A stretch of DNA of 64,000 nucleotides from an uncultured Bacteroides sp. GTDB lineage: Bacteria; Bacteroidota; Bacteroidia; Bacteroidales; Bacteroidaceae. The position numbers and the translations under genes are program-made. Shown here piece after piece: positions 9,035 through 18,257 of the stretch. The stretch is from assembly GCA_900766195.1 (NCBI GenBank), contig CAAFUN010000116.1:1-64000 (forward strand), written 5' to 3'. How positions within the stretch are numbered: the first letter of the stretch is position 1; every line of letters begins with the position of its first letter. Under the pieces are notes generated by a model, which was not told where the DNA came from, did no database searches, and saw only the letters and a list, made by a program, of their open reading frames with translations.

Positions 9035-9922
9035 CTATTTCTTATCTGATGATTCCGGAGCTTTATCTATCAGATCCATAAATTGATCCAGCTTAGGAGT
9101 GATAATGATCTGTGTTCTACGATTACGCTGTCTGCCAAGAGCGGTAGAGTTATCTGCAATAGGATTATACTGACCACGACCAGCAGCAGTCAAGCGTTTA
9201 GGATCGACTCCATAGGTGTTTTGTAATACTTGTACTACTGAAGAAGCACGCAAAGTACTCAAATCCCAGTTATTACGGATATTAGGACGTGAAATAGGAT
9301 CAGTATCGGTATTACCTTCCACCAATACATCGTAATCTTTGTAGTCCATAATAATCTTGGCTATCTTACTCAATGTTTCACCAGCTCTTTCGTTAACTTC
9401 ATAACCTCCCGATTTATATAGCATGTTATCGGCCAAGGAAATATAAACCACGCCTTTCAATACCTGAACATCCACTTCCTTAAGTTCATCACGACTCAAC
9501 GAACGGGTCAAATTATTACTCAAGACCATATTCAAAGAATCGGACTTGCTCTTAGTTTCCACCAATTGCTTGATGAAACGATTGGAGGCATTGATTTCAT
9601 CCACCAGCTTGGATATATTGATATTGCCTTGCGAATTTTGCTGAAGGCTCTTATCAAGCGAACCCTGCAATGCTGCATAAGATGAGCGTATTTCTTGATT
9701 ATTCCTACGTGCCTCAGCCAAACGGTCTTCAAGGCTTTTTCCACTGGTACGGCACTCAGCCAACTGCACCTGTGCATCCTGATAAGATTGCTTCAAACCA
9801 CTATGTTCAGTCTGCAACTTCTTATAATCGGATTCTAATCCGACAAACTGTTTCTTACTCACACAACCGGTAAACAAAAGGCTTCCGATCAAAAGTGATA
9901 ATGGAAAAATAAAACGTTTCAT
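9035..9922 (-). CDS. OmpA-family peptidoglycan-binding lipoprotein
   Basis: A 295-residue outer-membrane lipoprotein. The lipobox LLFTGC gives an acylated Cys20. Residues about 28-130 form a long coiled coil rich in Gln, Leu and Ser. The C-terminal 120 residues are an OmpA_C domain with the diaminopimelate-contact motifs NWDLSTLRA and RQRNRRTQI. Such proteins tether the outer membrane to peptidoglycan. The start is fixed by the signal peptide. A promoter-like pair lies at 9990-10018 and the gene is transcribed alone. Confidence 0.9.
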   Translation of the reverse strand: MKRFIFPLSLLIGSLLFTGCVSKKQFVGLESDYKKLQTEHSGLKQSYQDAQVQLAECRTSGKSLEDRLAEARRNNQEIRSSYAALQGSLDKSLQQNSQGNINISKLVDEINASNRFIKQLVETKSKSDSLNMVLSNNLTRSLSRDELKEVDVQVLKGVVYISLADNMLYKSGGYEVNERAGETLSKIAKIIMDYKDYDVLVEGNTDTDPISRPNIRNNWDLSTLRASSVVQVLQNTYGVDPKRLTAAGRGQYNPIADNSTALGRQRNRRTQIIITPKLDQFMDLIDKAPESSDKK

Positions 9923-9989
9923 ATTTGCTGTTTTTTATTAGTTTCGATAATATACGTAATAAAACGTATTTCACGATGCATTTGTTACA

Positions 9990-10018
9990 CAAATGTACGA
10001 AAAAACACTGTGACAAAA
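9990..10018 (-). promoter_or_regulatory. promoter of the OmpA-family gene
   Basis: On the minus strand TTTTG (10014-10018) is followed by TACATTTG (9990-9997). The -7 box is perfect and the spacing is slightly short. Confidence 0.55.
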
Positions 10019-10069
10019 TCTTCTATTATTGATAAGTAACAATCTATTAGATTCTTTAAAATGTTAAAA

Positions 10070-10100
10070 GACCGGATTTCACATGATATGAAGTCCGGTC
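10070..10100 (-). terminator. terminator of the NDH-2 gene
   Basis: GACCGGA pairs with TCCGGTC with an extended G-U containing stem, followed on the minus strand by TTTT. A second small hairpin (AGACTTT/AAAGTCT, 10132-10149) lies nearer the stop codon. Confidence 0.65.
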
Positions 10101-10159
10101 CTAAAGTTAAAATGATGCAATTTGAATGACAGACTTTTCACAAAGTCTGGAAAACATCT

Positions 10160-11575
10160 TTATTTCAAACGATCCAATTCTTCAATAGCTTCTTTCTTTA
10201 AAGCCAGAATGGATTCCACTGTTTCTTCATTTTCGTCTTTCAGCAGATCTTCTCCCCAGTGAGTATTGGCTTCTATACGCTCACGTTCACTAATCTCCCT
10301 CGCCTTGCGAGAATAGATAATCATACGCAATGATTGGTCGTAAGTAAGGTAATTCCACACCCAATTTAAGAAAACAACCACCTTATTACGTACACCTAGA
10401 ATGGAACGTAAATGTACCACAAGCCACATTACCCATGCAAACCAGCCTTTCATTTTAATCTTGCTGAATTCTGCAACAGCACGATTACGTCCTACAGTAG
10501 CCATTGTACCCAAGTTGGTGTAATGGAAAGGTTTAGGTTCTTTGCCCTTTGACAATCTTACTAGATTTTTAGCCAGCAATTTACCTTGCTGAATAGCCAC
10601 TTGAGCTAACTGCGGATGCCCGTTGGGGTAATCTTCATCTGCAAACTGAATACACTGATCGCCAATGGCGAAAATATCATCATAACCTTCTACGCGGTTA
10701 TAAGCATCTACTTTAATACGTCCTCCCCTGCCCATTACTTCTTTGGGAACATTGCCGATGGTGACACCTTTCACACCACTCACCCAGATAAATGTACGAG
10801 TGGCAATTTCACTTCCGTCACCCAATTTCACCTTATGGTCTTGATAGTCCACAACCATCTTATTAAGCAAGATGTTCACTCCCATTTCGCGAAGGAACTG
10901 TTCTGCATGCTTGGAAGATTCTTCAGACATGGCAGCCAACAGACGTGGCCCTGCTTCTACCAGATAGATGTGCATCAGGCTGGTAGGTAAATCCGGATAA
11001 TCGTTGGGAAGTACAAAACGTTTCATCTCGGACAAAGCTCCGGCAACTTCCACTCCGGTAGCACCACCACCTACAATAACGACATTCAGTAATTCCTGCT
11101 GTTCCAACTTGGTAGCACAGGTTAGTGCACGTTCCAGATTGGCCAAGATGGCATTACGTAACCCCATCGCTTCAGAAACCGTCTTCATTGGCATTGCTTC
11201 GGCTTCAATATGTTTGTTTCCAAAAAAGTTACTTGTAGTTCCGGCTGCAAACACCAAATAATCATACTCAGCCTTACCAATGGAAGTTTGAATCAACTTA
11301 CGCTCTGGAAACACAGCGCGTACTTCCGCCATACGGAAATAGAAGTTCTTTCTTTTCTGGAAGTTTTTGCGGAACGGGAATGAGATGGAACTAGGTTCTA
11401 TACCTGCCGAAGCCACCTGGTAAATAAGAGGCGGAAATTGATGATAGTTATTCTTATCGAACAACACGACTTGAAACCCTGATTTCTTTAATTTATTGGC
11501 TAAAGTTAAGCCACCAAAACCTCCACCTACGATAACGACACGTTTTTTTTCGTTTTTGGCAATATTAAGACTCAT
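10160..11575 (-). CDS. ndh: type II NADH dehydrogenase (NAD(P)/FAD-dependent oxidoreductase)
   Basis: A 471-residue flavoprotein of the NDH-2 type, which oxidises NADH and reduces quinone at the inner face of the cytoplasmic membrane without pumping protons. Two dinucleotide-binding motifs are visible: VVIVGGGFGGL at residues 13-23 (FAD) and VVIVGGGATGVEVAG near residue 165 (NADH). A FAIGDQC motif, typical of the second FAD contact, lies near residue 300. The C-terminal part has a Trp-rich amphipathic or membrane-associated stretch (GWFAWVMWLVVHL). It is a single gene with a TAATTTTG box at 11624-11631. Confidence 0.9.
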   Translation of the reverse strand: MSLNIAKNEKKRVVIVGGGFGGLTLANKLKKSGFQVVLFDKNNYHQFPPLIYQVASAGIEPSSISFPFRKNFQKRKNFYFRMAEVRAVFPERKLIQTSIGKAEYDYLVFAAGTTSNFFGNKHIEAEAMPMKTVSEAMGLRNAILANLERALTCATKLEQQELLNVVIVGGGATGVEVAGALSEMKRFVLPNDYPDLPTSLMHIYLVEAGPRLLAAMSEESSKHAEQFLREMGVNILLNKMVVDYQDHKVKLGDGSEIATRTFIWVSGVKGVTIGNVPKEVMGRGGRIKVDAYNRVEGYDDIFAIGDQCIQFADEDYPNGHPQLAQVAIQQGKLLAKNLVRLSKGKEPKPFHYTNLGTMATVGRNRAVAEFSKIKMKGWFAWVMWLVVHLRSILGVRNKVVVFLNWVWNYLTYDQSLRMIIYSRKAREISERERIEANTHWGEDLLKDENEETVESILALKKEAIEELDRLK

Positions 11576-11623
11576 AATATCTATATACTTTTTATAATAC
11601 CTATTGTAATCTGTTTTGAGCTA

Positions 11624-11631
11624 CAAAATTA
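11624..11631 (-). promoter_or_regulatory. -7 box for the NDH-2 gene
   Basis: TAATTTTG on the minus strand, about 49 bp upstream of the start codon. Confidence 0.4.
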
Positions 11632-12185
11632 AGAAAAAACGCACAGAAAAACATCATAAAATGCAGTACAAAATCATTTTAATTTAAAATCGATATAAAT
11701 AAACTGATTTTTGCAACATTGAAGTTACAGAATATGCAATTTGTTAATTGTATATTGGCATAAGGCATAAATATGCGTAATACAAGCACAACTACTGCGA
11801 CATCGTATGACTTATAGTTAAATAATGAGGTTTTGAAGCATGAAAATATAACAATTTATATTGGCACGAATCTAACATCTTTCCGACAATTCATATTGCA
11901 TAACATAAAACGAACGTTTGATAACACTAAACTTTATTATTTCAATATCCGTGTGGGTACACAATGATATCTAAAGAGCATTTGTAATCATAAATCAACA
12001 AAATTGTTTCTCACTAATATTTGGTAGATAACTAACAAAACCAACTTATATAAAAAACAAAGAAACAACCATATCTGCACAGATAGCGCAATACCTAGCT
12101 TTAGGGACTTTTAAAGAATAATTGTAATTATAACAAACACAGATGCAACGATAAAGCATTAATAATAAATATATTAGTCAAATAA
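11632..12185. other. AT-rich intergenic stretch
   Basis: About 550 bp with no open frame of note. An ATACCTA half-site occurs at 12091-12097, the same heptamer found clustered at 30.8 kb, but a single copy may be chance. Confidence 0.4.
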
Positions 12186-12446
12186 TTAAGAGCAAATAAA
12201 TCGCATTTATTAGGTATTGAACGTTTTCTTAAGAAGCAATACCTTTGTAGTACTCAACAAATGCGCACCGCAGGTCCTACTAAAGATGAAGGAAAAGGAT
12301 TGTTACTGAAAAAAGAGCTGGTCTGAGATTAAGCTCAAAGTGAAGAGAAGACCTCACCGAACGGCATTATTATCGCAAACGTTGTATTAGTGATATTTTT
12401 TGTACTTTTGTATATCCTTAAAAAGAAAAGGAAAAACAACGATTAG
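12186..12446 (+). pseudogene. decayed 3' end, possibly of an hmuS/cobN-like gene
   Basis: One reading frame runs from about 12186 to a TAG at 12444 and is broken by a TGA (12324) and a TAA (12330). The last part encodes a charged linker, a single hydrophobic helix (IIIANVVLVIFFVLLYI) and a Lys-rich tail. It ends 12 bp before the ATG of the next gene, as an operon partner would. In Bacteroidetes the chelatase-like HmuS/CobN gene precedes these three downstream genes and can end in a membrane helix, so I infer its relic. The identity is not proven; a stand-alone 21-aa ORF (12261-12326) is the alternative. Confidence 0.4.
12382..12410 (+). promoter_or_regulatory. promoter for the HmuTUV-like trio
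   Basis: TTG (12382-12384), then 18 nt, then TACTTTTG (12403-12410) matches the Bacteroides promoter layout. It lies inside the decayed frame, 49 bp before the next start codon. Confidence 0.45.
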
Positions 12447-12458
12447 GATAAGACTATT

Positions 12459-13154
12459 ATGGAGCTGATTATTCAGATTTTGATGGTATTCATTATCATC
12501 AATTGCATACTTAAATTGAGCTTCCGAAGCTTATGGCAATCCATCTTGTTCGGGGCTATATGCGCCGTTTTCATCATCTGGGCCAAAGAGTATGCCATCA
12601 TGCAATCGAAAACACAAATAGCCGATTACTTAAAAAACAGAACGGCTTTGCAGAATACAGCGGTACTGGTTACTGCTGAATCTGCTATCTGCTTTGCCTT
12701 TTGCTTTGCCGCTTTGAAAAACATGTTTGGTAAGCGGGTAAAACGCTGGTTGATGCCACTGTACTGGTATCCTAGCCTGCTTATCTTTCCTGTACTGTTT
12801 TATATACTCACTCAAACCATCTTCAGCCTGTCGGGAACAGATTTTGATACCATCGCATATATTATTTCAGGCATCACATTCGTTGTAATTCCGATAGCTG
12901 CATATGGCATCCGACTATTGATTCCCGAAGACGAGCTTCGTCTGGAGATCCACTTTCTGGTAAGCCTCTTTGTCTGTATCTTGGGTTTACTCACCACAGT
13001 AAACGGAGATGTGACCTATGCTGCAGTGAAAGAACCGGTCAACTTTAAGGCATTGGGACTGTCACTGGGTTTGTTCGTCGTTACATTTGTTATTGGATAC
13101 GTGTGGAACAAAATAAAGTGGAGCATCAGGCAGAAAAAGAAATATGGCATTTAA
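12459..13154 (+). CDS. polytopic membrane protein (HmuT-like position)
   Basis: A 231-residue protein with about six or seven transmembrane helices and no soluble domain. I do not recognise a named domain. Its place immediately before an ExbB-like channel and a DUF2149 protein matches the order of the last three genes of Bacteroidetes haem-uptake (hmu) operons, so a role in energising outer-membrane uptake is inferred from context only. The start follows the decayed upstream frame by 12 bp. Confidence 0.65.
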   Translation: MELIIQILMVFIIINCILKLSFRSLWQSILFGAICAVFIIWAKEYAIMQSKTQIADYLKNRTALQNTAVLVTAESAICFAFCFAALKNMFGKRVKRWLMPLYWYPSLLIFPVLFYILTQTIFSLSGTDFDTIAYIISGITFVVIPIAAYGIRLLIPEDELRLEIHFLVSLFVCILGLLTTVNGDVTYAAVKEPVNFKALGLSLGLFVVTFVIGYVWNKIKWSIRQKKKYGI

Positions 13155-13284
13155 TAGGCACCCTGAAATGAATTGCCTAGGGATTTCAATTCATCAGAAT
13201 CAATTCTTGCAAAACAGAATAAACATTATTGCTACATATATTCAATTGTATTAAAACGAAAATCAATAAAAACAAGATTCAACA

Positions 13285-13875
13285 ATGGAAATAATATCTA
13301 AAGCCCTCTTTTGGGTTGCAAACAGCCTTCTGATACCAGATATAATTATCTTACTCTGCCTTTTTGCACGCAGTCTACTGCTTATCGGCTCGTTTTACAA
13401 TCAGTTTATGACCAAACGCAAAAACGACAAGAGGTTAAACGACTGTATCAAGAGCCTGACACCGGACACTGTGGATAATCTAAGGACAGCTTTACCCCAG
13501 CATGACAGTTCGCTTTTCGTTGGCTATCTAAGGGATTTACTGAATAACCCTCCCAGCGAAGCATACTCAGATTACCTCATATCCAACTTTGAGAACGAAG
13601 CGGATAAAGATGTTTCCACATCCCGCCTGTTGGCAAAGATGGGGCCTGTACTTGGTTTGATTGGAACATTGATCTCTATGAGTCCCGCTCTTGTGGGACT
13701 GTCTACCGGAGATATATCAGGAATGGCTTATAACATGCAGGTGGTATTTGCCACTACGGTAGTGGGTCTGGTTGTGTCGGCTGTAGGTTTGGTCACCTTG
13801 CAATACAAACAACGCTGGTATGGCAAAGACACCAACAACCTAGATTATGTATCTCGCATCCTGAATCAAAAGTAG
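13285..13875 (+). CDS. MotA/TolQ/ExbB proton channel family protein
   Basis: A 196-residue inner-membrane protein. It has one N-terminal helix (residues 5-35), a cytoplasmic loop and two closely spaced C-terminal helices. The sequence LAKMGPVLGLIGTLISMSPAL and a second helix with VVFATTVVGLVVSAVGLV are the ExbB/TolQ/MotA signature, forming the proton-conducting bundle. It would work with the DUF2149 protein encoded next, in place of ExbD, to power a TonB-type uptake system. It lies 130 bp after the polytopic membrane protein and 90 bp before the DUF2149 gene, all on one strand. Confidence 0.85.
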   Translation: MEIISKALFWVANSLLIPDIIILLCLFARSLLLIGSFYNQFMTKRKNDKRLNDCIKSLTPDTVDNLRTALPQHDSSLFVGYLRDLLNNPPSEAYSDYLISNFENEADKDVSTSRLLAKMGPVLGLIGTLISMSPALVGLSTGDISGMAYNMQVVFATTVVGLVVSAVGLVTLQYKQRWYGKDTNNLDYVSRILNQK

Positions 13876-13965
13876 TATTAAGAAAGTGAAGAGAAAAACT
13901 CTTGAAGCTTCTTATGCAAAAAGTAAGAGTAAGAAACAGTCTATTTATCAAAAATAAAATGAAAT

Positions 13966-14307
13966 ATGAGAAGAGGACGCAGAAGCAGCATATTCTCCGG
14001 TAAAGGAGAAGACGATGATCCGTTAAGCGTGGTAGTGAATCTTTTCGACGTAGCCATGGTATTTGCCGTTGCCCTAATGGTAGCAATGGCCACTCGATAT
14101 CACATGACAGAGATATTCAGCAAGGAAGACTTTACCATTGTGAAGAATCCTGGGAAAGAGAATATGGAGATTATCACCAAAGAGGGGCAGAAGATCAATA
14201 AATACACTCCGTCTGAGGATCAGAAGTCACAAAACAATAAGAAAGGAAAGAAGATAGGCATAGCCTACGAATTGGAGAACGGCGAAATTATTTATGTACC
14301 CGAATAA
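13966..14307 (+). CDS. DUF2149 protein (ExbD-like partner)
   Basis: A 113-residue protein. An Arg-rich cytoplasmic N-terminus, a single membrane helix (VVNLFDVAMVFAVALMVAMA, residues 24-43) containing an Asp in the membrane, and a periplasmic Lys/Glu-rich domain give it the topology of ExbD/TolR. The sequence fits DUF2149, a family repeatedly found beside ExbB-like channels. The Asp in the helix would be the proton-carrying residue by analogy with ExbD. It is the last of the three co-directional genes. Confidence 0.8.
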   Translation: MRRGRRSSIFSGKGEDDDPLSVVVNLFDVAMVFAVALMVAMATRYHMTEIFSKEDFTIVKNPGKENMEIITKEGQKINKYTPSEDQKSQNNKKGKKIGIAYELENGEIIYVPE

Positions 14308-14376
14308 ACATTTTCGTGCATTTCAGTTGTTTACCATAAAGACGAGTTCTTATGTTTAAAATCGGAAAAGACAGGT

Positions 14377-14988
14377 ATGAAACAAAGATATTCTTTATTA
14401 ATTATCGGTATATCACTAGTATTATATAGCTTTGCAACGATACAGAAAGACAAATCATTTAATAGTAACAAGACTATGAACAAAGAAATATATCTGGCCG
14501 GAGGATGTTTCTGGGGCACTGAGCATTTCCTCAAACTGATTGGTGGAGTGGAAAGCACTCAGGTGGGATATGCCAACGGCAATATTACCAACCCTACTTA
14601 TCAGCAGGTATGTACGGGCAAAACAAACTTTGCAGAAACGGTAAAGGTGGTATATGATCCCGAAAAGGTGGAGTTGAAACTTCTCCTCGAACTATACTTT
14701 AAAACGATAGACCCCACCAGCCTCAACCAACAGGGACATGACAGAGGAACGCAATACCGCACCGGCATTTATTATACGGATCCGGCTGACGTATCTATTA
14801 TTCAAACTGCAATAGCAGAAGTGCGTGCACGCTATTCTTCTCCGGTTGTGGTAGAGGTTAAACCACTCGAGAACTTCTATAAAGCCGAAGAATATCATCA
14901 AGATTATCTGGACAAGAATCCCGGTGGTTATTGTCATCTTGATCCATCACTCTTTTCATTGGCCAAGCAAGCTAATTCAGGCAAATAA
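14377..14988 (+). CDS. msrA: peptide-methionine (S)-S-oxide reductase MsrA
   Basis: A 203-residue enzyme that reduces methionine S-sulfoxide in proteins. The catalytic motif GCFWG is at residues 43-47 with nucleophile Cys44. The downstream signatures GHDRGTQYRTGIYY and YHQDYLDKNPGGYC are intact, the latter possibly including the resolving Cys. An N-terminal hydrophobic segment (residues 5-22) suggests export to the periplasm. An ATG at 14353 is out of frame, so the start at 14377 is favoured. The separate MsrB domain sometimes fused in other species is absent. Confidence 0.95.
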   Translation: MKQRYSLLIIGISLVLYSFATIQKDKSFNSNKTMNKEIYLAGGCFWGTEHFLKLIGGVESTQVGYANGNITNPTYQQVCTGKTNFAETVKVVYDPEKVELKLLLELYFKTIDPTSLNQQGHDRGTQYRTGIYYTDPADVSIIQTAIAEVRARYSSPVVVEVKPLENFYKAEEYHQDYLDKNPGGYCHLDPSLFSLAKQANSGK

Positions 14989-15125
14989 TGAATAGAAAAT
15001 AACTTATGCAAAGCTATAAAAGAATGCTATAGAGAATGCTGTCAGGAAACATTTTGAAGCCTTAAATATAGTAGAAGAGAGAATACCATCCATCTCTTTT
15101 TCGACAGAAAGTCCAAAAGAATAGA

Positions 15126-16007
15126 TTAAGTTGTAACACCCGCTACGATTTTCAGCAGATATCCTATAAGGAAACTCAATGCTGCAACAGAAAAGCTTAA
15201 AATGGCCATCTCAGTGAAACGACGCTTAAAGCTCTCATTCCTAGCCACAGCATAATAATAGTTGAAGAAGGCTATTATGAGTAACGCCATAAAAAGCATA
15301 AGCCCCAATGCCATAAGCGTATTGGTAAGCAGGACAAACGGCATAACTAATGCCACCACCGTAATGATATACGCTATTCCGGTATACAAAGCAGCTCTAG
15401 ACGGATGTTTTGACGGATCCTTATCAGATTTTGTGGACAAGTATTCAGACGATGCCATGGACAATGCCGCGGCAACTCCCGTAATACTACCCGTTAAAGC
15501 TATCAACTTTGTATCATTAAGTGCCAATGTAAAACCCGCCAACGCTCCAGTAAATTCCACCAAAGCATCATTCAACCCAAGAACAACGGAGCCCATATAG
15601 TTCAGACGTTCTTCATTGATCAATCCGATGAGTTGCTGTTCATGCTTTTCCTCATCGCGAGCCATATCGGCAAAGTTTTCTAAATTTGAATACCGCAAAT
15701 ATACTTCGCTAACATCCTTTTCATTTCTTTCTAATTGGCGGGTTGCGAAAGTCAGACCCAAGAGACGTGCTAGCCATACATAAAAGAAAACTTGCAATGA
15801 ACTGGGACCAATATCCACGCCAGTATATTCACGAAGAGCAAGATAATGTCTCCGTTCATCCGCAGCAATATTAAGCAATACGTCTTTATTCTTATTATCT
15901 TTTTCCACATCGGACAACCTTCGATAAATGACTTCGGATGTAATCTCATCCTTCTGAAAAGTCAATAATTGTCTTATCAGCTCCTGACTATATGTATTTT
16001 CTTTCAT
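15126..16007 (-). CDS. ferritin-like/VIT1 fusion membrane protein (MbfA-like)
   Basis: A 293-residue protein joining two modules. Residues 1-130 form a ferritin/rubrerythrin-like helical domain with metal-ligand motifs ADERRHY (Glu51, His54) and RDEEKHEQQ. Residues 145-293 form a VIT1/CCC1-type transporter domain with about five helices, including the GLNDALVEFTGALAGFT and MASSEYLSTKS signatures. The fusion resembles MbfA, which exports iron after ferroxidation under iron or peroxide stress. It is monocistronic with a TAATTTTG box at 16056-16063. Confidence 0.85.
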   Translation of the reverse strand: MKENTYSQELIRQLLTFQKDEITSEVIYRRLSDVEKDNKNKDVLLNIAADERRHYLALREYTGVDIGPSSLQVFFYVWLARLLGLTFATRQLERNEKDVSEVYLRYSNLENFADMARDEEKHEQQLIGLINEERLNYMGSVVLGLNDALVEFTGALAGFTLALNDTKLIALTGSITGVAAALSMASSEYLSTKSDKDPSKHPSRAALYTGIAYIITVVALVMPFVLLTNTLMALGLMLFMALLIIAFFNYYYAVARNESFKRRFTEMAILSFSVAALSFLIGYLLKIVAGVTT

Positions 16008-16055
16008 TCTATGTTAGTTTATCTCTGAAGAACTTCAACTAAATTGTTGAGTTCG

Positions 16056-16063
16056 CAAAATTA
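16056..16063 (-). promoter_or_regulatory. -7 box for the ferritin-VIT gene
   Basis: TAATTTTG on the minus strand about 50 bp upstream of the start. Confidence 0.4.
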
Positions 16064-16117
16064 TAAATAGAACAATTAGACAAAAGAGATGTTCACCCTT
16101 TAAAATAGAGATATAAG

Positions 16118-16181
16118 AGAGTGTTCCCTGAATATCCTGAGAGTTTTTATCAAACTTTCAGGATATTCAGGGAACACTCTT
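16118..16181 (-). terminator. long-stem terminator of the YidE-like gene
   Basis: A near-perfect 22-bp inverted repeat (16119-16140 with 16158-16179) follows the stop codon at 16203 on the minus strand. It isolates the B12-switch/YidE unit from the ferritin-VIT gene downstream. Confidence 0.8.
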
Positions 16182-16202
16182 CTATATAACAAGCTTAAAA
16201 AG

Positions 16203-17894
16203 CTAAGCTAGCGAAAGTATCAATATTTGTGCAGTCAACACGCGCAAAAACATGGTTAACGGATAAACCGTAGCATACCCTACTGCGGGTGCATCGGTAG
16301 ATGTAAGTTCATTAGAATAGGCCAAAGCAGGAGGATCAGTCATTGATCCGGATAACACACCGGCCAAAGTATAATAGTTGAGTTTAAAGGCGTACCGTCC
16401 TATCAAGCCTGCTAGAAGCAAAGGAACAACAGTAATGATTACACCATACCCTATCCAAACGTAGCCTCCTTTATGAACAATGGTATCAATAAAGCCTTCA
16501 CCGGCACCTAATCCCACACAAGCAAGGAAAATGGCGATACCGATTTCACGGAGCATCAAGTTGGCACTCATTGTAGTATAAGTAATAAGCTTATATTTCG
16601 GTCCGAAACGGCTTATTAGGATAGACACTATAAGCGGACCACCGGCAAGTCCCAACTTAACAGGTTGCGGAATGCCTGGGAAAGCAAAAGGTATACTACC
16701 AAGTATACATCCCAATGCAATACCAAGGAAAATAGGAATAAGATTAGGATGATCCAGACGTTTCATCGAATTACCCAATACCTTTTCGGCATGTCCTACA
16801 GCCAATTCGCTACCCACGACAGTAACACGGTCGCCCATTTGTAGTTGTAGTTGCGGAGAAGCCACCAGATCCACTCCCGAACGATTAACACGGGTAACGC
16901 TGGCTCCAAAGTTATTACGTATCTTCAACTGTGATAATGTTTTGCCATTTAACTCCGGCTTTGTGATCAAAATACGACGCGAGATAAGCTTGTCATTAAG
17001 CTGTTCCCACTCTATATTGACTTGTTTGCCAAAGAAAGCTGCAATAGCCTCTATGTCTTTAGGGTTAGAAATCAACAATATTTCATCATCAAGATGAAGT
17101 ACTGTATCGGAGTTAACCAATTCTGTCACTTTATCACCGTCATTATGACGGATACGCGAAATCACAAACTGACGATTCACTAACGGACGAACCTCTTTTA
17201 CCCGTTTGCCATCTATGGCCTCGTTACGAATTTCGAGTGATATAGGTCTGACAGTGAGTTCTTGTAAATGTCCCAGTCCACTCTCAGCATCATCTTCTTC
17301 TTTCTTAGTATTTACACGGAAAATATACTTCAATGCCAACAGAGAGAGAATAATACCAACCACACCAAGAGGATAAGCAACAGCGTATCCCAACGCTATT
17401 TCGGGGGCATCTACTCCATTCAAATCACTGTTGGCCTGCTGTGCGGCACCCAAACCGGGGGTATTGGTTACAGCACCCGAAAGGATACCAACCATTGTAG
17501 TTATAGGTATTCCGGTAACAAAATGCAGCACTACAGTAATTGCCACACCAATGAAAACTACCAGCATGGCAATGACATTGAGCGTGAGGCCTCCTTTCTT
17601 AAATGCGGAAAAGAAACCGGGACCAACCTGCAAACCAATAGAGTAAACAAACAAGATCAATCCGAACTCCTTCATAAAGTGAAGCAAGTGTTCATCGAGA
17701 TTCATATTGAAATGCCCAAATACGATACCGACAAAAAGTATCCACGTCACTCCCAAAGATATTCCGGCTACTTTAATTTTAGCCAACATGATGCCAAAAG
17801 CAATCACTAACGAGAGAATAAGCACGGAGTGAGCTACTCCACCTCCCCAGAGATTGGGGTATCCCTCAAACATATTACTGAAGAACTCTAACAT
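16203..17894 (-). CDS. YidE/YbjL/AspT-family putative transporter with RCK_C domains
   Basis: A 563-residue inner-membrane protein. Two membrane blocks of about five helices each (residues about 15-190 and 385-560) are the duplicated AspT/YidE/YbjL domain; both contain a conserved GAVTNTPGLGAA or GSMTDPPALAYS motif. Between them lie two TrkA_C/RCK_C regulatory domains (about 205-285 and 295-370). Family members exchange amino acids or dicarboxylates in the cases tested (AspT), but most are uncharacterised. A cobalamin riboswitch lies 130-355 bp upstream on the same strand with no gene between, so expression is probably repressed by B12. The substrate is unknown. Confidence 0.88.
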   Translation of the reverse strand: MLEFFSNMFEGYPNLWGGGVAHSVLILSLVIAFGIMLAKIKVAGISLGVTWILFVGIVFGHFNMNLDEHLLHFMKEFGLILFVYSIGLQVGPGFFSAFKKGGLTLNVIAMLVVFIGVAITVVLHFVTGIPITTMVGILSGAVTNTPGLGAAQQANSDLNGVDAPEIALGYAVAYPLGVVGIILSLLALKYIFRVNTKKEEDDAESGLGHLQELTVRPISLEIRNEAIDGKRVKEVRPLVNRQFVISRIRHNDGDKVTELVNSDTVLHLDDEILLISNPKDIEAIAAFFGKQVNIEWEQLNDKLISRRILITKPELNGKTLSQLKIRNNFGASVTRVNRSGVDLVASPQLQLQMGDRVTVVGSELAVGHAEKVLGNSMKRLDHPNLIPIFLGIALGCILGSIPFAFPGIPQPVKLGLAGGPLIVSILISRFGPKYKLITYTTMSANLMLREIGIAIFLACVGLGAGEGFIDTIVHKGGYVWIGYGVIITVVPLLLAGLIGRYAFKLNYYTLAGVLSGSMTDPPALAYSNELTSTDAPAVGYATVYPLTMFLRVLTAQILILSLA

Positions 17895-18024
17895 AAATTA
17901 TAATTATTACTTTTTACTAATTCTCATAATATCACAACATAACACTGTAATATCGACATCAAAAGGTCGTATCACAATACAACATACCCTTTTGCGAGTA
18001 TGTCGTCTCTTTTGAAAGATTAAA

Positions 18025-18250
18025 CAAGGTTTTCACCCGGCTGTTCCTTCTAACCCACGAGCAGGAATAACCTCAGCTGAACGGCAGGTCTTCTGACTGA
18101 CTCCTTTTCTGACTCCTTCCCGGCATTAATCCAGCCAGTGGATAAAGTTTTTATCAGAAAGTTTAGAGAGCTTCACAGCAGCGGGACTGTACGGGACTCA
18201 CACCCGATTCCCTTTTAATTCAAATGGTCGAAACAGCCATTCGAAACCTA
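18025..18250 (-). promoter_or_regulatory. cobalamin riboswitch upstream of the YidE-like gene
   Basis: On the minus strand the order is AGGTTTCG, the GGGAATCGGGTGTGAGTCCCG block, a core with GCTGCTGTGA, an SAGAAGACCTGCC-type B12 box and a closing GGGTGAAAACC. These are the hallmark elements of the AdoCbl riboswitch. The next gene is the YidE-like transporter. Between aptamer and start an 8-bp hairpin (about 17985-18005) could be part of the expression platform, but no classical U-run terminator is visible. Confidence 0.85.
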
Positions 18251-18257
18251 TTCGCAG

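Noticed and set aside
12091..12217. ATACCTA (12091) and TAGGTAT (12211) as additional operator sites for the HmuTUV-like trio
   Set aside because: Two lone copies 120 bp apart fall within chance expectation, unlike the cluster at 30.8 kb.
17268..17810. 180-aa open frame opposite the YidE-like gene
   Set aside because: Low-complexity composition and antisense to a clear transporter gene.
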